From assembly GCA_022711435.1 (NCBI GenBank), contig JAKLFB010000003.1, positions 124,001 to 188,000 of the forward strand: a stretch of 64,000 nt of DNA. Direction: 5' to 3'. The position numbers were made by a program, and so were the translations under genes. Origin of the DNA: Verrucomicrobiota bacterium. Lineage in GTDB: Bacteria > Verrucomicrobiota > Verrucomicrobiia > Limisphaerales > UBA1319. The notes beneath the pieces were generated by a model. The model made no database searches and had not been told where the DNA came from. It saw only the letters and a program-made list of their open reading frames with translations. Each line of letters begins with the position of its first letter. Position 1 is the first letter of the stretch. Positions 18,060-27,213 of this stretch are shown here, in pieces.

Positions 18060-18851
18060 ATGGAACCGCGGATCTGGGATGCGCACTGCCACTTGTCGGG
18101 CGTGCCGGGAGAGACGCCGGGAAAGCGAGCGGTGCAGCTTCTGGAGTATGCCGGCCGGCTGGGGATCGAGCGGATCTGCGTTTCGATGGGGATGAGCTGG
18201 ATCTACGATCCATCGCCGGAGCAGCTGCGCGCGCAAAATGACGACGTCTTGCAGGCGGTCCAGGAGCTCCCCGAGCGCGTGTTCGGGTTTGTCTATCTGA
18301 ATCCGAGGCACACGGAAGCCAGCCTGGCCGAGATCGAGCGCTGCTTGCGAGACGGCCCCATGGTCGGGGTCAAGCTATGGGTTGCGCGCCGCTGCAACGC
18401 GCCCGAGCTGGATCCATTGGTGCGCCGCGCCGCCGAGCTCGGTGCAGTCATCCTCCAGCACACCTACCTCAAGGCTACCGGCAATCTGCCCGGAGAATCG
18501 ACTCCGATCGAGCTGGCGGAGCTGGCCCGGCGGCATCCCCGCGCCCGGTTCATCGCCGCTCACTCGGGAGGCGATTGGGAGGTTGGCTTTCGCGCGCTTC
18601 GCGACTGCGGCAACGTGTGCGTGGACTTGTGCGGGTTCGATCCTGCGGCGGGTGTGACGGAGATGGCGGTCCGCGAGCTGGGCGCCGAGCGGGTGATCTA
18701 TGGCAGCGACGCCGGCGGCCGGAGCTTCGCATCCCAGCTGGCCAAGGTCGCCGGCGCCGATATTCCCGAGTCCGCCAAACGGCTCATCCTGGGCCAGAAC
18801 CTCCGGTGCCTGCTCGGGCCGGTCCTCGAGTCGAAAGGGGTGAAAGCATGA
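18060..18851 (+). CDS. Amidohydrolase family protein (TIM-barrel metal hydrolase)
   Basis: About 263 residues from ATG 18060; an in-frame GTG at 18051 is closer to the AAGG at 18044 but badly spaced. The N-terminal DAHCH motif (residues 7-11) is the metal-binding signature of the amidohydrolase-2 family. Further sites are MVGVKLW, ILQHTYLKAT, FIAAHSGG and YGSDAGG near the end, which normally supply histidine and aspartate ligands. The reaction is hydrolysis or decarboxylation of an unknown small molecule. No signal peptide, so cytoplasmic. Its stop overlaps the next gene by ATGA, and that gene is also amidohydrolase-like. Confidence 0.82.
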   Translation: MEPRIWDAHCHLSGVPGETPGKRAVQLLEYAGRLGIERICVSMGMSWIYDPSPEQLRAQNDDVLQAVQELPERVFGFVYLNPRHTEASLAEIERCLRDGPMVGVKLWVARRCNAPELDPLVRRAAELGAVILQHTYLKATGNLPGESTPIELAELARRHPRARFIAAHSGGDWEVGFRALRDCGNVCVDLCGFDPAAGVTEMAVRELGAERVIYGSDAGGRSFASQLAKVAGADIPESAKRLILGQNLRCLLGPVLESKGVKA

Positions 18852-19771
18852 ATCGAGTTCGCACTAGCCGCCGAGCGTTCATGAAGGCAGCGGCTGCGGC
18901 GACGGTCTCCGTGGCCGGCGGGTGGGCGGCTGGCCAGGATCGTCCCGCCCTGCCGGCCCTCGAGCAGAAGGGGACCGGTGGCGGATGGATCGACGTGAAC
19001 GTGACGCTGGGGCGCTGGCCGTTCCGCAGGCTGCCGCTGGACCAGCCCGCGGCCTTGGCGGCCAAGCTTCGCCAAGTCGGTGTGGCGCAGGCCTGGACGG
19101 GTGCTTTCGATGGGATCTTCCACAAGGATATCGCGGGCGCCAACGCCCGGCTGGCGGAGGAGTGCCGGCGGCACGGGCTCGGCTTGCTCGAACCTTTCGG
19201 CTCGGTGAATCCGAAGCTGCCGGAATGGGAGGCGGATCTGACCCGGTGCGCCGAGGAGCATCGAATGGCCGGCATCCGGCTGCATCCATCCTATCATGGC
19301 TACCGGCTGGACGACTCGGCGCTGGGGCGGTTGCTCGATCTGGCCGGCGAGCGCCGGATGATCGTTCAGATCGTGGCCGACATGGAGGACGAGCGCACCC
19401 AGCATCCCTTGGGCCGCGCGCCGCATGCCGATTTCAAGCCGTTTCCCAAACTGCTCGAGGGCCGGCCCGACGCATGTGTTGTGCTGTTGAACTGGTTCCG
19501 ATCCGTGCCCCTGGCGCTGGCGAAGCAGATCGCGCGTGCGGGCGCGTGCCTCGACATCGCGACGGTCGAGAATGTCGGAGGAGTGGCCAGCCTCGCACGC
19601 GAGGTCTCCACGGAACGAGTCCTCTTCGGATCCCACGCGCCCTTGTTTTATTTCGAATCGGCTGTATTAAAGCTGAAGGAATCCGCGCTCTCGGCAGCGG
19701 CGGAAGCGGCCATTCGCGGGGGCAACGCCCGGCGTCTGGCGCCGCTGGCCGGGGCGCGTGCGCCTGTATGA
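18848..19771 (+). CDS. Exported amidohydrolase-like protein
   Basis: The 307-residue protein has a twin-arginine-like N-terminus (TSRRAFMKAAAAATVSVAGG) and then a TIM-barrel amidohydrolase-2-like core. The N-terminal metal motif reads DVNVTLGRWPFR where the paired upstream gene has DAHCH, so both metal-binding histidines are missing at that place. Other barrel segments remain (MAGIRLHPSYHGY, RVLFGSHAPLFYF). It could bind a metal differently or be a non-catalytic partner of the upstream enzyme. ATGA overlaps on both sides (18848-18851 and 19768-19771) imply translational coupling with the first amidohydrolase and the protease that follows. Confidence 0.78.
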   Translation: MNRVRTSRRAFMKAAAAATVSVAGGWAAGQDRPALPALEQKGTGGGWIDVNVTLGRWPFRRLPLDQPAALAAKLRQVGVAQAWTGAFDGIFHKDIAGANARLAEECRRHGLGLLEPFGSVNPKLPEWEADLTRCAEEHRMAGIRLHPSYHGYRLDDSALGRLLDLAGERRMIVQIVADMEDERTQHPLGRAPHADFKPFPKLLEGRPDACVVLLNWFRSVPLALAKQIARAGACLDIATVENVGGVASLAREVSTERVLFGSHAPLFYFESAVLKLKESALSAAAEAAIRGGNARRLAPLAGARAPV

Positions 19772-22700
19772 GATTGAAAGGCTGGGGGTGGGTTGTGTTG
19801 GCAGCCGAGTGCGTGCTGGCCTTTGGGTTGGCGGCTCAGGCGGCGGGAGGCCAGCCGTGGGCGGATGGATCGGCTGGGGGCGGCAGCAGGGGGCGTTCCT
19901 TTCCGATCGGGGCTCTTCGGCGGCTGGAGGACCTGCCTGCAGGCCGGTTTCGATCGCAGCTCGATGCCCTGCCCTCATCTGCCCGGGGGCGGGCTCTGGG
20001 ATGGCTGCAGAGCTTTCATTTCACGGAGGCGGATCTGCGGTCGCTTCACGCCGACGCCTCGGGCGCCATCCTGTACGCGTGCGATCCAGCGGCTGCGGAA
20101 GAGGCGGCTGGGCCGGAGCCGCCCTCGATCGCGGGAGCCGCGGCGCCTGTCAGCCCGTTTCCGTCCAGCTTAATTTTCCATAGCCGGCCCGGGGCGCCCA
20201 ATGTCCTCTTCATCAATTTCAGCGGCGAATCCGTATCCAGCACGGCATGGAACATCGAGATCTCGAGAGACAAGATCCCGGCGGTGGCCTTCAGCAGCGA
20301 CTCGGACCTGGCGACCTTCAGCGATGCCGAGCAGGGGGCGATCCGGCGGATCTGGCAGCGAGTGGCGGAGGATTACGCCTCATTCAACATCGACGTGACC
20401 ACCGAGCGGCCCGCCTCCTTCACCTCGCGCACGGCCATGGCCGTTGTCACGCGAACCACCGATGCCAACGGAGAACCCAATCCGTACTCCAGCGCGGCGG
20501 GCGTTGCCTATGTGAACGTGTTCGGCATGACCCAGTACGCCGTCTTCCGCCCCGCGTGGATCTATGGCGATAATGTCGCTTACAACGATGCCTACATCGC
20601 CGAGGCTGTGTCGCACGAGATCGGGCACAACATGGGCCTGAGCCACGACGGCAAGACGGACGGCACCGAGTATTACGGCGGGCATGGGAGCGGGGAGATC
20701 TCGTGGGGGCCTCTGATGGGGACCGGGTATGGCCGCAACGTCACTCAATGGAGCAAGGGCGAGTATTATCTGGCCAACAACACGCAGGATGACCTGGCGA
20801 CCATCGCCGGCAAGCTCTCCTACCGGGCCGACGACCACGGGGGCACCCCCGGCACGGCCACCGCGCTTTCGATTTCAGGAGGCACGAACATCCTTGCCAC
20901 CACGCCCGAGACCGATCCCGACAACACGCACACGGCCAACAAAGGCGTGCTGGAACGGAGCACGGACGTCGATGTCTTCTCGTTCGTGACGGGCTCCGGC
21001 CCGGTCAGCCTGACGGTCGCGCCCTGGATCGCGCCGGCCGGGACGCGGGGCGGCAACCTGGATGTCTGGGCCGATCTCTACGACGAGTCCGGGCGGCTCT
21101 TGTTATCGGACCAGCCGCCGCTGGAGACCGCGGCGCGGCTGCGGACCAACTTGCTCGAGGGGCGATATTTCCTCCACGTGCGCAGCTCGGGTGCAGGGGA
21201 TCCGCTCAAGTTCCCGCCGACCGGCTACACGGCGTACGGGAGCATCGGCCAATATTTTATCAGCGGCTCGATCAGCGAGAGCACGGGCTATGTGGTTCCG
21301 CCCGTGGCCGAGTTGCGCGCGGCGGACCTGACGCGGGCCGGGCAGGCTGAGATCCTCTTCTCGGTGGTCTATTCCGACAATGTGGCGGTGGACGTATCGA
21401 CCATCGATTCCGACGACGTGCAGGTGACCGGGCCCAACGGCTACAGCCAGTTCGCGCGCTGGGTCTCGCTGGATCAGGCGGACAACGGCACGCCGCGCAC
21501 GGCCATCTACTCGATCACGCCGTCCGGCGGCGGCGCATGGTCGCCCGCGGACAATGGCGTTTATCTCGTCTGGATGCAGGCCGGCCAGGTCTCGGACACC
21601 GAGAGCGCCTTTGTCGCCGGCCGGCAGCTGGGTCAGCTTGCGATCACAGTGCCCACAGCCATTTACATAGCGAACATGGACACGGATCCGGGCTGGACGC
21701 TCGAGCCGCAGTGGGAATACGGGTCGCCGGCGTATGGAAGCGGAGGGCCAGCCCGCGGTTTCACGGGCACGAATATCATTGCCTACAACCTCCGCGGCAA
21801 CTACGCCGACCGGCTCAGCGCCAAATACGCGACGACGCCGGCGATCGACTGCTCCGGCTATGCGTCGGTCACGTTGCGCTTCAGGCGCTGGCTGCGCACC
21901 CGAACCGGCGACTCGGTATCCATCCAGGCGTCGGCCAGCGGAACGGCATGGACGAACCTCTGGTCCTCTTCGAGCGCCGTCTCCGACACGTCCTGGCAAG
22001 AGGTGCAATACACGCTGCCGGCAGGGGTGGCTTCCAGCCCGGCCGTCCGCCTGCGCTGGAGCCTCTCGTCCAACAATTCCAAGAACGAGATCGGATGGAA
22101 TCTGGACGACGTCGAGCTGCTGGGCAACGGCAGGCTGGATACTGCGCCGCCGATCCCGATTCTGAGCGTGGCCCATCTCACCCTGGGCGGCTCGCCCAGC
22201 CATTCCTGCAGCGTCACCTTTGGCGATGAGACCGCCGTGCGGCTGTCGAGTCTCGATTCCGAGGATTTGATCGTGACGGGCCCGAACGCCTCTACGAACG
22301 GGCTCGAGTTCGTAGGCGCCGATCTGCCCGCGGATGGCGCGCCGATCACCGCGTCCTACTCGATCCCGGCCCCCGGAGGGACGTGGGATTCCGCCGACAA
22401 CGGCACCTATACGATCACGCTCGTTGAAGGCGCCGTGGAAGACACGCTCAACAATGGCACGCCGGAGACGGTGCTCGGCCACTTCGAGGTTGCGATTCCC
22501 GCCGAGAGGCCGGGCGTGCTGGAAGTGCTGCCCGCCGATGTCCGGTCGGCGTGGGGCACGGCGGGAGGCCCGTTCTCTCCGCCCTCGATGGTCTACACCC
22601 TGACCAATTCGGGCGGTTCGACGCTCGATTGGGCCGCGGCCCCTTCCCCAGGCTGGCTGTCCTTATCGGCCAGCAACGGCGCCCTGGCCGCCGGAGCGGC

Positions 22701-23064
22701 CGCTGCGGTCACCGCCTCATTCAACAGCGAGGCAAACCAATTGGCCGAAGGCAGCCATACGAACACGATCCAATTCTCGAACCTTACGATCGGCGGCGGC
22801 GTGTTCCGCTGCGTCGAGATCGAGGTCCGTCCTTTCCCGATCCGGCTGTCCGGCCGCTGGATCGAGCCCTCGAGCCTGGAGGTGCGGCTCGCCGGCCAGC
22901 CGCTCCGAGCTTACGCGATCGAGACCTCGGCGGATTGTGCCGATTGGACCTGCGTCGCGACCAACATGGCGGGCGCCGACGGCGCTTTCGTTTACATCGA
23001 TCCCGACGCTGCTGGAACCCCCGGCCGGTTCTACCGGGCTCGGCTTTGGATGCCGCCAGAATGA
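19768..23064 (+). CDS. Large secreted metzincin-type zinc metalloprotease
   Basis: The 1098-residue protein has a signal peptide (GWGWVVLAAECVLAFGLAAQA). It carries the metzincin zinc motif HEIGHNMGLSH at residues 283-293, with His283, Glu284, His287 and His293 in place and a possible Met-turn in PLMGTGYG. The catalytic domain covers about residues 140-360. Downstream are a PPC-like beta domain (about 370-510), Ig-like segments (SDNVAVDVSTIDSDDVQVTG), a jelly-roll region starting at DTDPGWTLEPQWEYG (about 636), a second Ig-like copy, and a BACON-like domain (about 915-1015). No sorting motif is seen at the C-terminus. The start ATG 19768 overlaps the previous stop. Confidence 0.85.
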   Translation: MRLKGWGWVVLAAECVLAFGLAAQAAGGQPWADGSAGGGSRGRSFPIGALRRLEDLPAGRFRSQLDALPSSARGRALGWLQSFHFTEADLRSLHADASGAILYACDPAAAEEAAGPEPPSIAGAAAPVSPFPSSLIFHSRPGAPNVLFINFSGESVSSTAWNIEISRDKIPAVAFSSDSDLATFSDAEQGAIRRIWQRVAEDYASFNIDVTTERPASFTSRTAMAVVTRTTDANGEPNPYSSAAGVAYVNVFGMTQYAVFRPAWIYGDNVAYNDAYIAEAVSHEIGHNMGLSHDGKTDGTEYYGGHGSGEISWGPLMGTGYGRNVTQWSKGEYYLANNTQDDLATIAGKLSYRADDHGGTPGTATALSISGGTNILATTPETDPDNTHTANKGVLERSTDVDVFSFVTGSGPVSLTVAPWIAPAGTRGGNLDVWADLYDESGRLLLSDQPPLETAARLRTNLLEGRYFLHVRSSGAGDPLKFPPTGYTAYGSIGQYFISGSISESTGYVVPPVAELRAADLTRAGQAEILFSVVYSDNVAVDVSTIDSDDVQVTGPNGYSQFARWVSLDQADNGTPRTAIYSITPSGGGAWSPADNGVYLVWMQAGQVSDTESAFVAGRQLGQLAITVPTAIYIANMDTDPGWTLEPQWEYGSPAYGSGGPARGFTGTNIIAYNLRGNYADRLSAKYATTPAIDCSGYASVTLRFRRWLRTRTGDSVSIQASASGTAWTNLWSSSSAVSDTSWQEVQYTLPAGVASSPAVRLRWSLSSNNSKNEIGWNLDDVELLGNGRLDTAPPIPILSVAHLTLGGSPSHSCSVTFGDETAVRLSSLDSEDLIVTGPNASTNGLEFVGADLPADGAPITASYSIPAPGGTWDSADNGTYTITLVEGAVEDTLNNGTPETVLGHFEVAIPAERPGVLEVLPADVRSAWGTAGGPFSPPSMVYTLTNSGGSTLDWAAAPSPGWLSLSASNGALAAGAAAAVTASFNSEANQLAEGSHTNTIQFSNLTIGGGVFRCVEIEVRPFPIRLSGRWIEPSSLEVRLAGQPLRAYAIETSADCADWTCVATNMAGADGAFVYIDPDAAGTPGRFYRARLWMPPE

Positions 23065-23077
23065 GCCGGATTGGGGA

Positions 23078-23778
23078 TCAGACAATCTCCTCCTTCACGG
23101 GATCCCACCGCACCATCCGCCGCCGGTGGTAAGACTCGACCGACATGAGGCACGTGACGGTCTCGATGAAAGCCTCGTCGGCCGGGCATTTGGGGGTGCC
23201 CCGGCTTCGGACGCAATGGAAGAAATCCACCATATGGTTGGGCTGGGGTCCTTGGCCTGCAAGGCGGCGGTGCTCTGGCGCGCCTGGTGCCCGAGCTGGA
23301 AAACGACCCGGCTCCGCCGGAGGGCGTCTCGCATCCGTTTCGCCTCCGCCAGCGTCCGCGAAAAGCCCTTTTCGCAGTAGATGTCCTTGCCGGCGCTCAC
23401 GGCGTCCAGGACCATCTGGCAGTGCCAGTGGTCCGGCGTGCCGATCACCACCGCATCCACGTTCTTGTCCGCCAGCAGCTCCCGGTAGTCCACGTAGGAT
23501 TTCACATCCGGATTCTTGCTGCGCTCGACGCCTTTCCGGAGATGAGGCTGGTACACGTCGCTGACGGCCACCACCTTCACCCCCGGCACCGCGGCGGCGC
23601 TGTTGATCAGGCCGCCGCCGCGCGTCCCGATGCCGATGCAGCCGACGCCGATGGTCTTGTTGGGCGACGGGGCCGACAGGATCGAGGGCGCAGCGGCGGA
23701 CACAGCCGCCAGCGTCGCAACCCCTTTGCCTGTGCTCTCGAGGAATTGCCGCCGGGTCAGATGCGATGGATTGTTCAT
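23078..23778 (-). pseudogene. Gfo/Idh/MocA oxidoreductase with large internal deletion and frameshift
   Basis: From ATG 23778 the N-terminal half is normal: a Tat signal (LTRRQFLESTGKGVATLAAV), the loop GVGCIGIGTRGGG and the motif YCEKGFSRTLAEA. After QLGHQARQS the sequence jumps into another frame. The family C-terminus then follows (HMVDFFHCVRSRGTPKCPADEAFIE, in parts, through RWDPVKEEIV) to the stop at 23078. Only about 234 codons remain where relatives have about 430, so roughly 180-200 central codons are missing and the frames do not match. The EKP motif is EKG here. It can be a real decay product or an assembly error; promoter-side sequence is intact. Confidence 0.8.
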
Positions 23779-24006
23779 GCTGGTTGTCTGGGTGGTTTTG
23801 CTGTTTCGACCTCGAGTATGGATTTTGGCGGCCGATCTGTAAAGGCATCCGCTCTGCCGGCCGCGCCGGCGGGCTGGACAGGAGGATCTCACCCGCATAC
23901 GATGCTCCCCAGCGCTCACACACATCCATGCCGGCTTATCCAACAATCTTGGCGATGCCCCCGATGACCGCGGGGCAGATGCCATCCTGACTCGGAAAGG
24001 GAGACC

Positions 24007-26919
24007 ATGAAGAAGGCCCTTCGACTGCTGATCAGCGCCCTGGCGATGCCGCTGGCGGGGATGGCGGCCGCGCCGCTCAACCTGTTGTTGATCACCGCTG
24101 ACGACCTCAACGGCAACACGCCGGGATGGATGGGCGACCGGCATGGCGCGACGCCCGCGCTCGACCGTTTCGCCGCCACCGCCCATCGTTTCGTGAACTG
24201 CCACCTCACCGTCTCCATCTGCCAGCCGTCCCGGTCGGCCTTCATGACCGGTCTGGTGCCGCATCGAAACGGCGCGCTGGGCTTTGATCCCATCAAGCCC
24301 GGCACGGCCACCCTGGTCACGCTGCTCCGGGCGCGGGGCTATTACGCCTGCGTCATGAACAAGCATCCCCACATGAAGCCGGACGCCGAGTTTCCGTGGG
24401 ATCTGCGATTGGACGGCTCGGGAAAGACGCCCGCGCTTTGGGACGAGCAGATGAGGCAGGCGATGGACGCTGCGGCCGCTGCCAGGAAGCCTTTCTTCAT
24501 CAATGCCAACATCACCGATCCGCATCGCCCGTTCCCGAGCGCCGCCGAGGCGGGAGGCCCGGCGAACGGATCCGCGCAGCCGGCGGCCCGGCGAGGCGCT
24601 CGCCCGAACGCGGCCGCCCCATCCGCTCCCGCCAGAGTGTACACGGCTGGCGAGGTCGCCGTACCTTCGTTCCTCGAGGACCTGCCCGCCGTGCGCGGCG
24701 AAATCGCGCAGTACTACACGGCGGTGGCGCGGATGGACGAGAGCTTCCGGCGCATCCTGGCGGCGCTCGAGGCGCGCGGCCACGGCGGCGACACGGTTGT
24801 TGTCTTCCTGGGCGACAACGGGATGTCGTTTCCGTTTTCGAAGGCGACGGTGTATCGGAACGGCACGCACGAGCCGGTTCTGCTGCGCTGGCCCGGCATG
24901 GGCGAGCCGCAGCGGCGGGAGGAGTGGGTGAGCAGCGTCGATCTGCTGCCGACCGTGCTCGAAGCGCTCGATGTCCCTGCGCCCGCCGGCCTGGACGGTC
25001 GCTCCTGGCTGCCGCTCTTGCGCGGAGAAAAGCAGCCCGGACGCGACTTCGTCGTCACCCACGTCAACACGGTGTCGAGCGGAAGATCGTTCGCGCAGCG
25101 GTGCATCCGGACCAAGGATTTCGCGCTGATGTTCCACGCGTGGGCCGATGGCACGCGGCAGTTCCGGGTCGAGGCGATGAGCGGGGCCTCCTTTGGCGCG
25201 CTCGCGGAAGCCGCAAAAAGCAATCCTCGAATTGCGGCGCGCGTGGCGCAGTTCCAGACCGGCGAGCCGCTCATGTTCTTCGACCTGCGCACGGATCCCG
25301 ACGAGCGCGCCAATGTCATCCGCGAGCCCCGATACGGCCCGCCCGTCGTGCGGCTCGAGAAGCTCCTGCTGGCACACATGGAGCGGACAAGCGATCCGCA
25401 GACGGCAGCTTGCCGGGCGGCCTTCGCGCGGCTCCATTCCCCTTTGCCCCCCCAACCGAAGCCGCGGGCTGCGCTGCCGGATCGCGCGGCGCTCGGCTTG
25501 CGCCGGGCCGTCGACTTCTTCCGCCGGGAGGTGGCCGTCCACGGCACGTATCTCTGGCAGTGCAGCGAGGATCTCTCGAAACGCGAAGGCGAAGGCGTGG
25601 CCAGCGCAACGCGCGGCTGGGTGCAGCCGCCCGGCACGCCATCGGTCGGCATGGCCTTCCTGACGGCATACGGGGCCACGGGCGATCGGTTCTACCTCGA
25701 TGCGGCGGTGGAAACCGCCCGCGGATTGATGCGCGGCCAGCTGCTGTCGGGAGGGTGGACTTACTCCATCGAGTTCGATCCGGCGTTGCGGAAGAAGATC
25801 GCCTATCGCGACGGCGGCGGCACCGCGGGCCGAAACGTCACCACGCTCGATGACGACACCACGCAAGCCGCGCTACGCTTTCTGATGCGGATCGACCAGG
25901 CGCTTACGTTCCAGGACACACGGATCCACGAGGCCGTCCAATACGCTCTCGAGTCCTTGCTCAAGGCCCAATATCCCAACGGCGCCTGGCCGCAAGGCTA
26001 CGACCGTTTCCCCGAGCCCGGCAAACACCCTGTCCAGAAGGCGGCGTATCCGGAGTCGTGGCCGCGGGCATGGCCGGGTGACGGGCGGTACTGGCTCCGC
26101 TACACGCTCAATGACAATGCGCTCCTCACGACGATCGAAACCGTGTTCGAGGCGAGCCGCATCTATGGCCAGCGGGCGCAGGCCGGAGAATGGGCGAACC
26201 TCGCCGCCCGATGCCGCGCCGCTGCGGAGAAAGCAGGCGATTTTCTCTTGCTCGCCCAGATGCCCGAGCCTCAGCCGGCCTGGGCGCAGCAGTACGATTT
26301 CGAGATGCATCCGGCCTGGGCCCGGAAGTTCGAGCCTCCCGCCGTGACGGGAGGCGAATCCCAGGGTGTCCTGCGAACGCTGCTCGAGCTCTACCGGGAG
26401 ACCGGCCAGACCAAATACATGGAGCCGATCCCGCGGGCGCTTGCCTATCTACGCCGATCGCGCCTGCCGAACGGCGGCTTGGCCCGCTTTTACGAGTTGC
26501 AGACCAACAAGCCGTTGTATTTCACCTCCGACTATCAGCTCACCTACGACGGCCGCGACGCGCCCACCCATTATGCGTTCGAGGTCCCCGATGCGACCCA
26601 GGCCATCGAGCGCGAGCTCGACCGGCTCATGGATACGCGCCCCGATCCGGCCGCCTTGCAGGGGCGGAAGAAGCCAGCTCGGGTGAACCCTCCCGGCATC
26701 GCCGAGGTCGAGGCCGTGCTCGAGGCCCAGGACGATCGCGGCCGATGGATCGAAGGCGGCGGCCTGCGATATCACCGGCCGAAGGATCCCGCCATTCGAG
26801 TCATCCGGAGCCAGACATTCAGTCGCAACGTCGAGATCCTCAGCCGCTACTTGAGATCGGAAAGAATCGGGGTCGGTCATGACGACCCCTTGAACGGCAA
26901 GGCGAATCTTGGGTCTTAG
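24007..26919 (+). CDS. Secreted sulfatase fused to a PL10-like pectate lyase domain
   Basis: The 970-residue protein starts at ATG 24007, preceded by GGGAG. After the signal peptide comes a sulfatase domain (about residues 20-470). The metal aspartates are in ITADDLNGN (Asp32/Asp33), the formylglycine cysteine is Cys72 in ICQPSRSAF (C-x-P-S-R), and the distal metal/substrate sites are DPHRPF and FLGDNGMSFPF. From about residue 490 a second domain reads as a PL10-type pectate lyase: HGTYLWQCSEDLSKREGEG, YPNGAWPQGYDRF and YTLNDNALLTTIETV. It would cut and desulfate an acidic polysaccharide. The stop codon TAG touches the edge of a small mobile element. Confidence 0.82.
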   Translation: MKKALRLLISALAMPLAGMAAAPLNLLLITADDLNGNTPGWMGDRHGATPALDRFAATAHRFVNCHLTVSICQPSRSAFMTGLVPHRNGALGFDPIKPGTATLVTLLRARGYYACVMNKHPHMKPDAEFPWDLRLDGSGKTPALWDEQMRQAMDAAAAARKPFFINANITDPHRPFPSAAEAGGPANGSAQPAARRGARPNAAAPSAPARVYTAGEVAVPSFLEDLPAVRGEIAQYYTAVARMDESFRRILAALEARGHGGDTVVVFLGDNGMSFPFSKATVYRNGTHEPVLLRWPGMGEPQRREEWVSSVDLLPTVLEALDVPAPAGLDGRSWLPLLRGEKQPGRDFVVTHVNTVSSGRSFAQRCIRTKDFALMFHAWADGTRQFRVEAMSGASFGALAEAAKSNPRIAARVAQFQTGEPLMFFDLRTDPDERANVIREPRYGPPVVRLEKLLLAHMERTSDPQTAACRAAFARLHSPLPPQPKPRAALPDRAALGLRRAVDFFRREVAVHGTYLWQCSEDLSKREGEGVASATRGWVQPPGTPSVGMAFLTAYGATGDRFYLDAAVETARGLMRGQLLSGGWTYSIEFDPALRKKIAYRDGGGTAGRNVTTLDDDTTQAALRFLMRIDQALTFQDTRIHEAVQYALESLLKAQYPNGAWPQGYDRFPEPGKHPVQKAAYPESWPRAWPGDGRYWLRYTLNDNALLTTIETVFEASRIYGQRAQAGEWANLAARCRAAAEKAGDFLLLAQMPEPQPAWAQQYDFEMHPAWARKFEPPAVTGGESQGVLRTLLELYRETGQTKYMEPIPRALAYLRRSRLPNGGLARFYELQTNKPLYFTSDYQLTYDGRDAPTHYAFEVPDATQAIERELDRLMDTRPDPAALQGRKKPARVNPPGIAEVEAVLEAQDDRGRWIEGGGLRYHRPKDPAIRVIRSQTFSRNVEILSRYLRSERIGVGHDDPLNGKANLGS

Positions 26920-27191
26920 GGTCTGTGCAAAAATTACTTCCGATTTTGGCGGGAGCGCCGCCGGGCCCGATGCGAGGCGCAAGGGAGGGAGTGTATCCCC
27001 CTGCGATACTCGACGGACCGAGCAACGAAGCAGATGGCCCGGCGCCGCCCCGCCCCTGCGGGCTGGGGGCCTTGGGCGCGCTGGCTGTGTTGCTCCTCGC
27101 TCACAGACCGCGCGGGTATGCTCGCTCGTCGCGCCTTGCCAGCCCGCCCAATCCCCTCCAGCAAAATCGGAATTAATTTTTGCACAGACCC
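26919..27191. mobile_element. Small non-autonomous inverted-repeat element (MITE-like), copy 1
   Basis: This is a 273-bp element with 30-bp terminal inverted repeats, 29 of 30 positions identical. The left end begins GGGTCTGTGCAAAAATTA and the right end is its complement. A TTA flanks each side (26916-26918 and 27192-27194), matching a 3-bp target duplication of the TWA type. The interior is GC-rich, partly self-complementary, and has no transposase gene. It is about 98% identical to the copy at 30156-30423. TIR wording and TWA target fit IS5/PIF-Harbinger-like transposases; that assignment is inference. It lies between two convergent genes; the upstream TAG stop is kept whether or not it is present. 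Confidence 0.85.
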
Positions 27192-27213
27192 TTAGCCGCG
27201 TTTCCCGGGTTAA

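Noticed and set aside
23095..25866. A 923-codon minus-strand open frame overlapping the sulfatase/PL10 gene
   Set aside because: Only its last part from 23778 encodes a recognisable protein (the Gfo/Idh/MocA N-terminus). The rest is antisense to a well-supported sulfatase and is due to GC-rich codon bias.
26934..27185. Short open frames inside the MITE-like copies (also 30121-30417)
   Set aside because: They are composed of the inverted repeats and GC-rich interior, have no family similarity and no ribosome site; treated as non-coding.
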